NCBI RefSeq assembly: GCF_963667555.1
Contig: NZ_OY763421.1
Coordinates: 1,319,562 to 1,383,561, forward strand
Reading direction: 5' to 3'
Source of the DNA: an uncultured Methanolobus sp.
Lineage (GTDB): Archaea > Halobacteriota > Methanosarcinia > Methanosarcinales > Methanosarcinaceae
DNA: 64,000 nt
In this document: piece by piece, positions 18,646 to 28,405 of the stretch
Layout: the number at the start of each line of letters is the position of its first letter
Position numbering within the stretch: position 1 is the first letter of the stretch
The notes under the pieces: generated by a model
The model's input: the letters and a program-made list of their open reading frames with translations, nothing else
Told to the model about the DNA's origin: nothing
Databases searched by the model: none
Program-made: the position numbers and the translations under genes

Positions 18646-18659
18646 TACTATAAATAGTA
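18646..18659 (+). promoter_or_regulatory. Palindromic TATA-like promoter element of the ArsR-type gene
   Basis: TACTATAAATAGTA is a palindrome (6+2+6) that contains a TATA box, 84 bp before the ATG at 18743. Related ATAGTA repeats occur at about 18559 and 18574. A repressor bound here would block TBP access. Confidence 0.4.
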
Positions 18660-18742
18660 TCTTTTTCACTCCATTTAAAATTATTTATTAATAAATATAG
18701 GTTGCAAATCTTTATAGATACAAATCATCCGGGAGTTAACAA

Positions 18743-19039
18743 ATGGTTAAAAAAAATAAAATGATAAAAGTAGTAGGTAATGAAACAAGGGTTAGAATTA
18801 TGGAGTCTCTTTCTTTCAGAGATAAGCATATAGCGGAAATTGCAAGTGAGCTTGGAATTTCATGCACAAGTATCTCCAAACATATACGTGTGCTGGAAGA
18901 AGCACAACTTATTGAAAGAAAGATATTTGGAAAAAGTCATGTCCTTTCACTATCAAATAAACAAAATGAGGGAAGAAAAAATATACGGGATTCATCTGAC
19001 TTAGAATTGTATATTATAGATAATCTGTTCCTTATTTAA
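18743..19039 (+). CDS. ArsR-type winged-helix transcriptional regulator
   Basis: 98 residues. NETRVRIMESLSFRDKHIAEIASELGISCTSISKHIRVLEE is a typical winged helix with recognition helix SCTSISKHIRVL, followed by the wing LIERKIFGKSHVLS. No Cys metal site is apparent. Start preceded by GGGAG. A paralogue at 30404 shares LIERKIFGK-HVLS. It lies upstream of the CbiZ/ABC/Nif-like operon in the same direction, so it is the best candidate for its regulator; the 268 bp gap implies a separate promoter for the operon. Confidence 0.8.
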   Translation: MVKKNKMIKVVGNETRVRIMESLSFRDKHIAEIASELGISCTSISKHIRVLEEAQLIERKIFGKSHVLSLSNKQNEGRKNIRDSSDLELYIIDNLFLI

Positions 19040-19266
19040 ACCAAATTGGCTACTCACTTTGATATGAAACAAAATGTAATCATCATGTTAGTGAGTAATT
19101 TAACACTTTTCTACATTTTATTCCAGATTAATGATTGACTGGTCGATAATAGTACATCATTGTTAGCTAAAAAACTAATAGTTCTGAGGAAAAATCCCCT
19201 CTATAAATACAACTTTTTTCAGACGCTACGTGTCAATCCTGCTAAAGATAATTACAATTTTGTATC

Positions 19267-19293
19267 ACACTACTTCTAAAAAGATAAGTGTGA
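19267..19293 (+). promoter_or_regulatory. Inverted repeat just upstream of the cbiZ-like gene
   Basis: TCACACT and AGTGTGA face each other across about 13 bases, immediately before the GGTGAT ribosome-binding site of the gene at 19308. It could be an operator or a leader hairpin. No cobalamin riboswitch core was recognised. Confidence 0.35.
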
Positions 19294-19307
19294 ACCGGTG
19301 ATCAAAC

Positions 19308-20507
19308 ATGAATGGAAAAACAGATGATAAGACTATTAGTTCATCTATGGAAAATAACCAGATTGAAGTAAAAAATGCTAGTTGGCTTCCAAAGGAATTA
19401 TTATGGCAAACTTCTGGTGGAGAAAAAGTATTCCTTCATGAAAAATCAATTGTTGTAGAACTACCTGCTGGAAGAAATACACTCACTACATCCTGGTTAA
19501 ATGGTGGATACCGGGAAAATATTCGACACATATACAATCATCAGGTATTACATGAATCTGATGTTGACCATGAAGTTTCTTCTCTTGAGGGAGGAGGAAT
19601 TTCAGCTTATGCTGCACTGGTTTCAAAAAAGCTTGGACTTGATCCACGATCTTCTACCGGGCTTATGACAGCAGCCAATATGAAAAATGTGGCAATAGTA
19701 ACCCATAATTTCAGAGACATTGAAGTAACGGCAATCATTACCGGTGGAATAGAAGTTAATGGAGGGCGTGCCGGGGATCCTGCATCGTATTACCAGGAAA
19801 ACGGACAGTTCACCATGATTCCCGGGACAATTAATACAATCCTACTCATTGGTGCCAATGTCCCACATTATGCCATGGTGAACGCAGTAGTTACAGCTAG
19901 TGAAGCTAAAGCTGTCGCAGTGAATGAACTCATGGCTCCAAGCCAGTATTCTCAGGGAATAGCTACAGGATCTGGAACTGATATGATCGCAGTGGTTTCT
20001 GATGGTACCAGCCATTCATACCTTGACGACTGCGGTAAGCACGCCAAACTTGGTGAGCTTATAGGAAAATGTGTGAAAGAAGCTACAAAAAAAGCTCTTG
20101 CACAGCAATCCGATCTTACGCCACATTCCCAATGCAATATGTTAGTGCGTCTTGATAGATTTGGAATTGATGAAAAACTATACTGGGAAAAAGCTTCTTC
20201 CATGGAAGGAGAAAATAGAAAAAACCAGTTTATCGAAGAGCTCAGAATTGTTGCAAAAGACCCTGCACTTGTGAGCCTTACAACATCTATTCTTCACATT
20301 GTTGATGAAATTTCATGGGGAATGCTCCCCGAAAAAGCTGGCAAAAAAGCTGCATTTTCGCTTATAAAGAGTGTTTCTGAAATTTTACCTTGTGAAAACT
20401 ATCCTCCTTTTAACAGGCTCCTCAGCGAAAAAGACAGTATACTCGATAATTGGGTTCGTGTTACTGCATGGATTTGCAAAAATGGAAGATATACTACTAA
20501 AAATTAA
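19308..20507 (+). CDS. cbiZ: CbiZ-like adenosylcobinamide amidohydrolase
   Basis: 399 residues. The family (PF01955) removes the aminopropanol tail of cobinamide so that archaea can salvage incomplete corrinoids via cobyric acid. Matching blocks: NTLTTSWLNGGYRENI, STGLMTAANMKNVAIVTHNF, ITGGIEVNGGRAGDPA and GTINTILLIGANVPHYAM. Most CbiZ domains are about 220-250 residues; here an extra C-terminal helical region (about 280-399) of unknown role is present. It heads an operon with a corrinoid-type ABC importer, as cbiZ often does. The substrate here could differ, given the Nif-like genes downstream. Confidence 0.8.
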   Translation: MNGKTDDKTISSSMENNQIEVKNASWLPKELLWQTSGGEKVFLHEKSIVVELPAGRNTLTTSWLNGGYRENIRHIYNHQVLHESDVDHEVSSLEGGGISAYAALVSKKLGLDPRSSTGLMTAANMKNVAIVTHNFRDIEVTAIITGGIEVNGGRAGDPASYYQENGQFTMIPGTINTILLIGANVPHYAMVNAVVTASEAKAVAVNELMAPSQYSQGIATGSGTDMIAVVSDGTSHSYLDDCGKHAKLGELIGKCVKEATKKALAQQSDLTPHSQCNMLVRLDRFGIDEKLYWEKASSMEGENRKNQFIEELRIVAKDPALVSLTTSILHIVDEISWGMLPEKAGKKAAFSLIKSVSEILPCENYPPFNRLLSEKDSILDNWVRVTAWICKNGRYTTKN

Positions 20508-20564
20508 AATTATTGATAATAATGACCTAACTAAATATTTCTGTTTTAAGTGGAGAGTGCACAA

Positions 20565-21743
20565 ATGAAAAAATATCATTTTTTTGTATTAATTATACTT
20601 TTAATATGTAGTTCTTTTTCAGGATGTATAGGAGATAGTAGTCAGGAATCAAATAATCTGATAAGTGACGACTATGATTCTTCAAAAGATTATTTTCCAG
20701 ATAAAATAGATGTAGAATATGCACAGGGATTTTCAGTTGAATATCATAACAATTACAAACTTGTAACTGTATCTGATTCAGTTACCAATAATGAATATTC
20801 ATACATACTTGTGCAAAAAGGAACCCCTGTCCCTGAACATGAGGAAGATTCAGTTGTAATTCAAATACCTGTAGAAAGTGTTGCAGCTCTTTCTACAACT
20901 CACCTGCCGGCCCTTGAGATTATCGGCGAGACAGACAAACTCAAAGCTGTCAGCTCTTTTGCCTATATAAATTCTGTACCTGTAAGACAGATGATCGAAG
21001 ACGGAACTATAGAAGAAGTCGGCACAGGTAGTTACATGAATACCGAAGCAATGGTCAGTATAAAACCAGATGTGGTTTTTACTCTCACCACAGGTGTTCC
21101 TTATGATGACAAACATATAGACAACCTGATAGATATCGGACTTAAACCTGTAGTTGTTGATGAATATAAAGAAGAATCTGCACTTGCAGGAGCAGAATGG
21201 ATCAAGTTCATATCTCTGTTTTTCAATGCGGAAGGCAAAGCAAGTGAATACTTTGACCAGGTTGCAAGCGATTACAATGAACTTGCCGATATGACAAAAT
21301 CTGTAGAAGACAGGCCAGTTGTGATGAGTGGAATGGCCTGGGAAGGTACATGGTACGTACCCGGCGGGAACAGCCTGATAGCCCAATACGTCAATGATGC
21401 AGGAGCGACCTACTTCTGGAATGATAACACTGATACAGGTACAGTAACTCTTGATTTTGAAGCAGTATTTGACATGGGAAAGGATGCTGACTACTGGGTT
21501 TCTTCAGGAACCTGGAGCAACTTAGACGAACTTGAAGCTGAAGATTCCCTTTATATTGAATTTAATTCTGTGAACAATGGAACTGTCTATTCCAGTTACT
21601 ACAAGGTAAACGAAAACGGAGGAAACGACTATTACGAATTAGGTGTTGTCAGACCGGATCTTGTACTGGCTGATTTTGTAAAAATGTTCCATCCAGAATT
21701 AGTTCCTGACCATGAAATGGTTTTCCATAAGAGGATAGAATGA
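20565..21743 (+). CDS. BtuF/FepB-type substrate-binding lipoprotein of ABC importer
   Basis: 392 residues. Lipoprotein signal with lipobox FSGC (Cys21), then a periplasmic-binding-protein fold of the TroA/BtuF class: ALEIIGETDKLKAVSSF, then IKPDVVFTLTTG and LKPVVVDEYKE. Archaeal members of this class bind cobalamin, haem or iron chelates. The upstream in-frame GTG at 20550 is rejected because GGAGAG stands at good distance from 20565. It overlaps the permease gene by 4 bp. Ligand inferred from neighbours to be a tetrapyrrole. Confidence 0.88.
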   Translation: MKKYHFFVLIILLICSSFSGCIGDSSQESNNLISDDYDSSKDYFPDKIDVEYAQGFSVEYHNNYKLVTVSDSVTNNEYSYILVQKGTPVPEHEEDSVVIQIPVESVAALSTTHLPALEIIGETDKLKAVSSFAYINSVPVRQMIEDGTIEEVGTGSYMNTEAMVSIKPDVVFTLTTGVPYDDKHIDNLIDIGLKPVVVDEYKEESALAGAEWIKFISLFFNAEGKASEYFDQVASDYNELADMTKSVEDRPVVMSGMAWEGTWYVPGGNSLIAQYVNDAGATYFWNDNTDTGTVTLDFEAVFDMGKDADYWVSSGTWSNLDELEAEDSLYIEFNSVNNGTVYSSYYKVNENGGNDYYELGVVRPDLVLADFVKMFHPELVPDHEMVFHKRIE

Positions 21744-22843
21744 AAAAAACTGAAAAACAAAATCTGAATCAAAAAATGCAACAAAAGAATCATTCACAGA
21801 GAACACCATTTCTGATGGGGGTCTTTCTGATTGCGTTATTTTTATTCTTTATGTTAGATCTGGTATTGGGATCAGTGAATATACCGCTGGGAGATACACT
21901 TTCAGTTTTACTGGGAAATGCACCTTTGGACGATTCGTCAAAGATAATAATCATGGATCTGAGACTTCCAAGGGCATTGGCAGCTGTTTTTGGTGGTGCT
22001 GCATTGGCAGTTGCAGGTCTTTTGATGCAGACTTTGTTCAGAAATCCCCTTGCAGGACCGTTTATTCTTGGAATCAGTTCAGGTGCAAGTCTAGGAGTTG
22101 CCATTGTGATTCTTCTATTTGGAGGAATATCTGCAGCAACACTCCCACAAATGCTTCGAAGCCTTGGTTTTCTGGGTAGTGCCACAGTTGCCATGGCAGC
22201 ATTCCTTGGATCATCGGCAGTTCTTATGATAGTACTTTTTGTATCACGAAAAATAGATAGCAACGTCACAATTCTCATTTTGGGACTGATGTTTGGCTAT
22301 ATCACAAATGCCATGGTTACAATACTTATACACTTTAGTGACCCTGAAAAAGTAAAAGCGTTTTCAGAATGGACTTTTGGTACGTTTGATATCAGATGGA
22401 CGGAAATAAGCATACTGGCACCCGTGATTGCAATCGCCTTGATATTTGCATTTTTACTTACAAAACCCCTGAATGCATTGCTGCTGGGTGAAGAATATGC
22501 TGCCAGCATGGGTATGAACTTCAGCAGAACGCGAAGCTACCTTATTATAATCACTGCCCTTCTGGCAGGTGTTGTTACTGCATTCTGCGGACCGATCACT
22601 TTCCTTGGTGTAGCCGTCCCTCACCTTTGCAGAGGAGTTTTCGTTACTGCAGATCACAGGATACTGGTGCCTGGATGCACACTACTTGGAGGAGGACTTG
22701 CATTATTTGCAGATATGATAGCACATCTTCCGGGAAGCAGTCTCACTCTACCGTTAAGCTCAGTTACATCAATGCTTGGAGCACCTGTTATCACCTGGGT
22801 AATTCTATACGGTAATAAACTTGGAAGAGGTGTTTCCGTATGA
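21740..22843 (+). CDS. FecCD/BtuC-type ABC permease
   Basis: 367 residues with about nine to ten hydrophobic segments after a polar N-terminal tail of about 20 residues. FecCD family hallmarks: LRLPRALAAVFGGAALAVAGLLMQ, FRNPLAGPFILGISSGASLG and FCGPITFLGVAVPHLCR, the last near the coupling helix region. It forms the membrane channel with the ATPase encoded next. Overlaps of 4 bp on both sides indicate tight translational coupling. Confidence 0.92.
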   Translation: MKKTEKQNLNQKMQQKNHSQRTPFLMGVFLIALFLFFMLDLVLGSVNIPLGDTLSVLLGNAPLDDSSKIIIMDLRLPRALAAVFGGAALAVAGLLMQTLFRNPLAGPFILGISSGASLGVAIVILLFGGISAATLPQMLRSLGFLGSATVAMAAFLGSSAVLMIVLFVSRKIDSNVTILILGLMFGYITNAMVTILIHFSDPEKVKAFSEWTFGTFDIRWTEISILAPVIAIALIFAFLLTKPLNALLLGEEYAASMGMNFSRTRSYLIIITALLAGVVTAFCGPITFLGVAVPHLCRGVFVTADHRILVPGCTLLGGGLALFADMIAHLPGSSLTLPLSSVTSMLGAPVITWVILYGNKLGRGVSV

Positions 22844-23925
22844 AAGAAGCACCCCTTATATCGACATCAGACCTTTCAATAGGATATAAACACAGGAACA
22901 AGGAATCGACAATAGTCTCCAGTAATCTTAATTTAAATCTGATGCCTGGAGAACTTGTCTGTCTTATCGGTCCCAATGGGGCCGGAAAATCAACATTGAT
23001 AAGAACACTCATTGGAATGCAACCCGGTATTTCAGGTGATGTGCATCTTGCGGGAAAGTTGCTGAGTGATTACAGTGCCATAGAAAAAGCCAGGGTTTTA
23101 AGCGTGGTATTGACATCACAGGTATCAATCTCACACTTCAGGGCTTTTGATGTTGCGTCATTAGGTCGTTATCCGCATACAGGGTGGTCCGGCACTTTAT
23201 CAGAAAAGGACAAGGAAATGGTATCTTACTCTCTGGCAGCAGTTGGTGCCAGTGAACTTTCCTCACGCTATATGTCTGAATTAAGTGACGGAGAAAAACA
23301 GAAAGTGATGATAGCACGGGGACTGGCTCAAGACCCGGCGGTGCTTATTCTTGACGAGCCTACTGCATTTCTGGATCTGCCACACAAAATAGAGATAATG
23401 AGAATACTAAAATCACTTTCACGCCATCCGGGAAGAGCTGTTCTGCTGTCAATTCACGATCTGGATATTGCTATGCGCACTGCCGATAAAATATGGCTTT
23501 TCAATAAAAAAGGAGATTTTTACTCCGGCGCTCCTGAAGATCTTATTCTGAAAGGAGTTTTCGGATCAGCTTTTGAAATGGGTGGAGTTCATTTTGATAA
23601 TAAAAAAGGGACATTTGTTATTTCTCCGGAAGAAAAAGGAAACGTAACTCTTATCGGAGAAGATAATACCGAATTTATATGGACATCACATGCACTTGAA
23701 CGTGCAGGATACAGCATCTGTAATGACAGTGATATAACTATTAAGATCCAGAATAGCAATGAGGATACATTCTGGAGATATTTGAACCATACCATAGAAC
23801 ATGATTTTTGTTCTATTGCAGATATGATCCAGTTCCTGAGCAGAACGCATGAAAAAGATGGCTTTCTAAAAAATCCAGCTGATGATTATTCCGATAGAAT
23901 TTCAGGAGGGATAAATCTCCAGTGA
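22840..23925 (+). CDS. FepC/BtuD-type ABC ATPase with C-terminal extension
   Basis: 361 residues. Walker [10 protein letters not shown] (residues 44-52), signature LSDGEKQKV (canonical LSGGQ altered at two positions), Walker [13 protein letters not shown] and a switch His in LLSIHDLD. The ATPase core ends near residue 255; the extra hundred residues ([20 protein letters not shown] and following) are uncommon in BtuD/FepC and may sense ligand or partner. Overlaps the next gene by 4 bp. Confidence 0.92.
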   Translation: MKEAPLISTSDLSIGYKHRNKESTIVSSNLNLNLMPGELVCLIGPNGAGKSTLIRTLIGMQPGISGDVHLAGKLLSDYSAIEKARVLSVVLTSQVSISHFRAFDVASLGRYPHTGWSGTLSEKDKEMVSYSLAAVGASELSSRYMSELSDGEKQKVMIARGLAQDPAVLILDEPTAFLDLPHKIEIMRILKSLSRHPGRAVLLSIHDLDIAMRTADKIWLFNKKGDFYSGAPEDLILKGVFGSAFEMGGVHFDNKKGTFVISPEEKGNVTLIGEDNTEFIWTSHALERAGYSICNDSDITIKIQNSNEDTFWRYLNHTIEHDFCSIADMIQFLSRTHEKDGFLKNPADDYSDRISGGINLQ

Positions 23926-26135
23926 TCCAGATTGCAATCTATGGAAAAGGAGGTATCGGAAAATCAACCATTTCGGCCAACCTTTCAGCTGCACTCGGAA
24001 TAAGAGGAAAACGTGTGCTTCAGGTTGGATGTGACCCTAAACATGATTCAACCAGACTTCTATTGGAAGGAGAATCTATACCTACTGTACTCGATTATAT
24101 CCGTGACACGTATCCGGATCAAAGAAAACTCGAAGACATCCTTTTTAGAGGATATGCAGACATAGCCTGTGTAGAAGCCGGGGGTCCTGAACCTGGAGTT
24201 GGATGTGCTGGCAGAGGAATTCTTAGTACTTTTGAAATCCTTGAAAAACTGGGAATAGAGGAAATTCCTTTTGATATTAAGCTCTACGATGTCCTTGGAG
24301 ATGTTGTATGTGGAGGCTTTGCAGTCCCTATCAGAAAAGAATATGCAGATGCCATATACATTGTGACTTCCGGAGAATACATGGCACTCTATGCTGCAAA
24401 CAATATTCTTCGTGGAATTAGTAATTTTGATGATAACTCTCCCCGGGTTGCAGGAATTATCCATAATAGCAGGGGAATGGAACATGAAAATGAAAAAGTA
24501 AGGATATTTGCTGATGCTGTTGGATTGCCGATAATAACTTCAATTCCAAGATCAGAACTGTTTGCAGAAGCTGAAAAGGAAGGATGCACTGTCATACAAG
24601 GATACCCTATGTCTGTACCTTCCTTCTTATTAAATCAACTTGCAGATCATGTTGAAAAAATATCTAATAGAAGTACTAGGCTTTTCAAAGCAAATCCACT
24701 TAGTAATGAGGAAATGGAGAAAATTGTTCTTGGGAGGGGGCAAGATTTTAAACAGAACAAAAAGCATTTAAATGTAAGTCAAAAAACACTTCACTTTGAA
24801 ATACCCGAGATAATGAAAGAGCCTTTTATTAATAAAAAAAGCCATTTTTTCACAAAAAGTGTCAAAAATAAAACTCCCCTTCAAGGGTGTTCATTTGCCG
24901 GTGCTGTCACTGTAACTTCCAGAATAACAGATGCATTAACAATTGTGCATGGTCCGCGTAGCTGCGCACATATTGCATCCCATTTTCTAAATAACTCATT
25001 AATTAATGCCAGTTCAAGATATGGAACAATTCCTTCCGGAAATGATGGAAAAACTCTTGTATCTACAGATATGGATGAAAAATCCTTTATTTTCGGAGGA
25101 ATTGACAACCTTTCAATTTGTCTTGAAGAAGCATGTGTGAAAAACTGGCACACTATTTTTGTCGTCACTACATGTCCCTCTGGGCTTATAGGCGATGATA
25201 TCACACAGGCAATATCAAGAGTGAAGCAAAAATATCCAGAAACAGATATAATCCCAATAGAAGTAGATGGTAATCTTGCAGGTGATTTTTCACAGGGACT
25301 TGTGGAAGGATATAAAGTAATAAGCGATATAATAGACCCCTCTATTCAAGAAGAAAACTTCCTTGTAAATATAGTCGGAGAAAAAACACTTTCAAATAAT
25401 CTGAATTCAAACTTTATGATCATAAAAGAACTTCTTGAAAGTATAGAAGTTAAAGTAAATTGCCGTTTTTTGTCGACGACAACGATTGATGAGATCAGAA
25501 AATTCAAAAAAGCTTCGTTGAATATTCTTGCACACAACGATGACTCTGGCTTTGTTTTAAAGAGATTGTTAGAAGCAAATACAGGTGTCGATTTTTTTGG
25601 GCTTCCGTTTCCCATAGGTTTTAATGAAACTGCAGAGTGGATAGAACTACTTGCAGAGAGATTTGATACGGAAATACAGTCAAAAGAACTGATAGACTAC
25701 CATAGAAAGTTGTACTATAATGATATCGACGATCTACGCCCTATTCTTAAAGGAAAGAGAATGATAATAAGTTCTTTTTCTTTGAATCTTGACTGGATAA
25801 TTGATACAATCCTGGACCTTGGAATGGATCTGGTGAAAGTAGGACTTGTTGCGTCATCTTACGATGATTTCAGAAGCAGATATATTGGAATATTGCCCCT
25901 GGAATATGATTATACTACTGAAAAAAGGCAAAGAGACATTGAAAACCTCAAGCCTGACCTTGTTTTATCAAACTATCCGCCGATGATAACTGAAGATGGA
26001 GTTCATCACGATGCAATCCCTTTTTCTCCTGATGTTGGGTTCCATAGCGGACTTGTCATGGCCAGACGATGGAGTACACTCATGAGACTTCCTGTCATAG
26101 AAGGATGGAAAATGGATGGGGTGGATGTATCATGA
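23922..26135 (+). CDS. NifH-like / NifD-like fusion, nitrogenase-like reductase
   Basis: 737 residues. Residues 1-245 are a NifH/BchL/CfbC-type ATPase: P-loop GKGGIGKST (8-16), and both [4Fe-4S] ligands, C95 in VGCAGRGI and C130 in [10 protein letters not shown]. After a linker (about 250-315) comes a NifD/E-type domain with the three conserved Cys: C323 (LQGCSFAGA), C348 (HGPRSC) and C418 ([11 protein letters not shown]). FeMo-co-ligand motifs of true NifD are not apparent. GTG start after GGAGGG. Homologues act on N2, protochlorophyllide, Ni-sirohydrochlorin diamide (CfbCD) or alkyl thioethers; here the corrinoid-type context points to a tetrapyrrole. Not recognised as any characterised subgroup. 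Confidence 0.85.
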   Translation: MIQIAIYGKGGIGKSTISANLSAALGIRGKRVLQVGCDPKHDSTRLLLEGESIPTVLDYIRDTYPDQRKLEDILFRGYADIACVEAGGPEPGVGCAGRGILSTFEILEKLGIEEIPFDIKLYDVLGDVVCGGFAVPIRKEYADAIYIVTSGEYMALYAANNILRGISNFDDNSPRVAGIIHNSRGMEHENEKVRIFADAVGLPIITSIPRSELFAEAEKEGCTVIQGYPMSVPSFLLNQLADHVEKISNRSTRLFKANPLSNEEMEKIVLGRGQDFKQNKKHLNVSQKTLHFEIPEIMKEPFINKKSHFFTKSVKNKTPLQGCSFAGAVTVTSRITDALTIVHGPRSCAHIASHFLNNSLINASSRYGTIPSGNDGKTLVSTDMDEKSFIFGGIDNLSICLEEACVKNWHTIFVVTTCPSGLIGDDITQAISRVKQKYPETDIIPIEVDGNLAGDFSQGLVEGYKVISDIIDPSIQEENFLVNIVGEKTLSNNLNSNFMIIKELLESIEVKVNCRFLSTTTIDEIRKFKKASLNILAHNDDSGFVLKRLLEANTGVDFFGLPFPIGFNETAEWIELLAERFDTEIQSKELIDYHRKLYYNDIDDLRPILKGKRMIISSFSLNLDWIIDTILDLGMDLVKVGLVASSYDDFRSRYIGILPLEYDYTTEKRQRDIENLKPDLVLSNYPPMITEDGVHHDAIPFSPDVGFHSGLVMARRWSTLMRLPVIEGWKMDGVDVS

Positions 26136-27418
26136 CACTTGCAGCAGATACCTTTACCGGTTCTTTACTTGCAGTTGAAGGCATCCGGGATGCAATGGTT
26201 CTGTTAAATGGGCCTACGGGTTGTAAATTCTATCATTCACATATTTCTGATTGCCAGTATTCCAGAGCATCTTCTTTTGATCCTCTTGGCTACACTGATG
26301 AATTCTATTTTGGTCAACCGCGGGTGCCATGCACATACCTTGAAGGAGAAGATTATGTCGCAGGTTCAACTGAGAAACTCCTAAGGATTCTCCCTGCTAT
26401 TGCAGCAAAAAATAACGATCTCCTTGTTATTGTAAACTCTCCCGGAGCCTCATTGATCGGAGATGATCTTCAAAAGTTCATTGATTCTACCGGCCTGTCT
26501 GAGCGTTGTATGGCTATTGAGAATGCAGGATATTCTTCACCTGTTTGTGAAGGATTTGAACAGACTGTGATAGAGATTCTCAAATGGATGAAACTTGCAA
26601 GAAACAGGAACAATTCAAAAACAGGAAAAGTGAATCTTGTTGGAATCTCGATATACAATAGTCACTGGGATAGCACAGTAGATGAACTCAAAAGGATACT
26701 TGAATTTCTGAATATAGAGGTTGAAGCTGTAATTTGTGCCGGGACAAGTATCAGGGAACTTCAAAGATCTGCATCTGCTGTGTGCAATATCATTGTTTTT
26801 CCAGAATATGGTCTTAAAATTGCAAAGTGGTATGAGGATAATTTTGGCATACCATATGTTTTATCCTCAGGAGGAGCTCCTGTTGGGTTTGATTCCACTG
26901 AAATGTGGATCAAGAATATTGCATCATTTTTGGGACTGGATCCATCTCATGCAATTGAAATATTGAAAAATGAGAAGAAAAAACATTATCATAAGATATC
27001 ACGCTTTTATTCACTGACAGGACTTCCAAAAGGTGCAACGTTTGCTATCAATGGAGATAGTTCTGTAGTTCTTCCTCTTACAAAATGGCTATATGAGTAT
27101 CTTGGAATGGCACCGGTTTCTGTTAAAACATTACCAGGAGCTAAAACGGAAACTGAAACACAGATCGTTGTTTTTCTTGAGAAAATCGGGTTCTCTGACT
27201 CCTGGAATAGGTTTTGCGATGATGAACAAGTAGACATCGTCCTGTCAGATGGACACACGATCAGGATGATGTCCGAGAAAAAATTGTGCAGAAAAGGCAT
27301 CGAGATTGCCATGCCATCATCCGGATATTTGAATTTCCTGCCAAGAACATATGTTGGAATTAATGGTGCTTTGTTTTTGCTGGAAGAGATTTTCAATGGT
27401 TTAAGGAGGAGGCCATAA
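26132..27418 (+). CDS. NifK/NifN-like subunit of nitrogenase-like reductase
   Basis: 428 residues from the ATG that overlaps the previous stop (ATGA). Nitrogenase component 1 fold: [13 protein letters not shown] (C31), [19 protein letters not shown] (C67) and [13 protein letters not shown], where the usual third Cys of the TCP motif is replaced. Starting at 26069 instead would add a WGGC motif with a further Cys but would overlap the fusion gene by 67 bp. It should pair with the NifD-like half of the upstream protein. A three- rather than four-ligand cluster or an all-subunit-bridging cluster is possible. Confidence 0.85.
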   Translation: MTLAADTFTGSLLAVEGIRDAMVLLNGPTGCKFYHSHISDCQYSRASSFDPLGYTDEFYFGQPRVPCTYLEGEDYVAGSTEKLLRILPAIAAKNNDLLVIVNSPGASLIGDDLQKFIDSTGLSERCMAIENAGYSSPVCEGFEQTVIEILKWMKLARNRNNSKTGKVNLVGISIYNSHWDSTVDELKRILEFLNIEVEAVICAGTSIRELQRSASAVCNIIVFPEYGLKIAKWYEDNFGIPYVLSSGGAPVGFDSTEMWIKNIASFLGLDPSHAIEILKNEKKKHYHKISRFYSLTGLPKGATFAINGDSSVVLPLTKWLYEYLGMAPVSVKTLPGAKTETETQIVVFLEKIGFSDSWNRFCDDEQVDIVLSDGHTIRMMSEKKLCRKGIEIAMPSSGYLNFLPRTYVGINGALFLLEEIFNGLRRRP

Positions 27419-27478
27419 TAGCTTTTCATGTTTATAACTCAAAATGGGTTGTAAAAATAAAATGGAGGTTTGAGTAAA

Positions 27479-28327
27479 ATGGAGAATGTAAACTCTGAAC
27501 ATGTTATCAGGAAAGACACAAGAACTGCAATACTACTAGTTACTGCAGGCAGTACACATAATAAAGCTGAAAAAATAATTGAAAGCTGTACTAATGCTTT
27601 TAAGGTCGCATATCCGAATTCATTTGTACGATCTGCTGTTGCTTCCGAACTTGTCAGACAATCGATGCAAGAACAGGGAATTAGCAGCAAAAGTCCACTT
27701 GTTTCATTGACGGAGCTAGTGGATGAAGGTTTTTCAAAAATAATTGTTCAGCCCTTATATGTCACTCCTGGTGATGGCTTACATGAACTATATTCAATTG
27801 TAAGCACAATGAATCGATTTTCCGGAAAACATGGAACATTAGGAATTGATGGGATCTTAATAGGTAAACCACTTCTAATGGATGCAAATGATTACAGTTC
27901 AACTGCTGGTGCTTTATGTTCCTATTTCGGACTTCCGGGTGAAGAAGAGGCAATTGTGCTTGTATCCTCCGTTGATGAAAATGGTGGAGATACTTCTCTG
28001 TGTCAGTTACAACTTATTATGGATGAAGTGTCAGGTGGAAATTTCATGGTCGGAAGTGCTTCTGGTTATCCCGGAGTGGAATGGGTTATAAAGCGTCTTG
28101 AGCACATCAATGCTAAAAAAGTAACACTTGCCGCTCTTGCAATTGTACCTGGAAAACATGCAGAATACGAGCTTGCCGGCGATAATCCGGAATCATGGAA
28201 AAATGTACTGGAATCTTCCGGATATGAGGTCATAATAAGTGAAAAGGCACTGGGGGAATCTGCAGAAATTGCAAAGTATTTTGTTAGTTCTCTTGGAGAA
28301 GTAGGAGAAAGTCATGGTTTTCTTTAG
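27479..28327 (+). CDS. CbiK-like (anaerobic cobaltochelatase family) protein
   Basis: 282 residues of the CbiK/ferrochelatase-like two-lobed fold: LLVTAGSTHNKAEKIIESC, VRSAVASELVRQ, LVDEGFSKIIVQPLYVTPGDG, and LAALAIVPGKHAEYELAGDN with the C-terminal His kept. The GHG motif that carries the catalytic His in CbiK reads VSSVDENGG here, and the glutamate of the HVI-GDE motif appears changed to GDG. It may be a chelatase with altered metal choice, a dechelatase or a tetrapyrrole carrier. Last gene of the operon; GGAGG selects the ATG at 27479. Confidence 0.75.
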   Translation: MENVNSEHVIRKDTRTAILLVTAGSTHNKAEKIIESCTNAFKVAYPNSFVRSAVASELVRQSMQEQGISSKSPLVSLTELVDEGFSKIIVQPLYVTPGDGLHELYSIVSTMNRFSGKHGTLGIDGILIGKPLLMDANDYSSTAGALCSYFGLPGEEEAIVLVSSVDENGGDTSLCQLQLIMDEVSGGNFMVGSASGYPGVEWVIKRLEHINAKKVTLAALAIVPGKHAEYELAGDNPESWKNVLESSGYEVIISEKALGESAEIAKYFVSSLGEVGESHGFL

Positions 28328-28331
28328 ATAG

Positions 28332-28385
28332 AAATGCAAGAAATAATATGTGATTATATCTGCTTATTTAGATGTTCTTGCATTT
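28332..28385 (+). repeat. 11-bp inverted repeat after the cbiK-like gene
   Basis: AAATGCAAGAA at 28332-28342 pairs with TTCTTGCATTT at 28375-28385, directly after the stop codon. It precedes the stronger terminator hairpin and could protect the operon mRNA's 3' end. Confidence 0.5.
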
Positions 28386-28405
28386 AGAAAACAGAAATAT
28401 TTAAC

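Noticed and set aside
19040..19307. Cobalamin riboswitch upstream of cbiZ
   Set aside because: No B12-box-like core was found, and such riboswitches are essentially bacterial.
20850..21386. 178-codon minus-strand open frame inside the BtuF-like gene
   Set aside because: Antisense shadow rich in Cys, His and Phe; no family features, and the plus strand is a convincing binding protein.
23922..27418. True nitrogenase (NifHDK) or CfbCD
   Set aside because: Cofactor-ligand motifs of NifD are absent, there are no nifE, nifN or nifB genes nearby, and the fusion plus ABC/CbiZ context does not match the cfb cluster; subgroup not decided.
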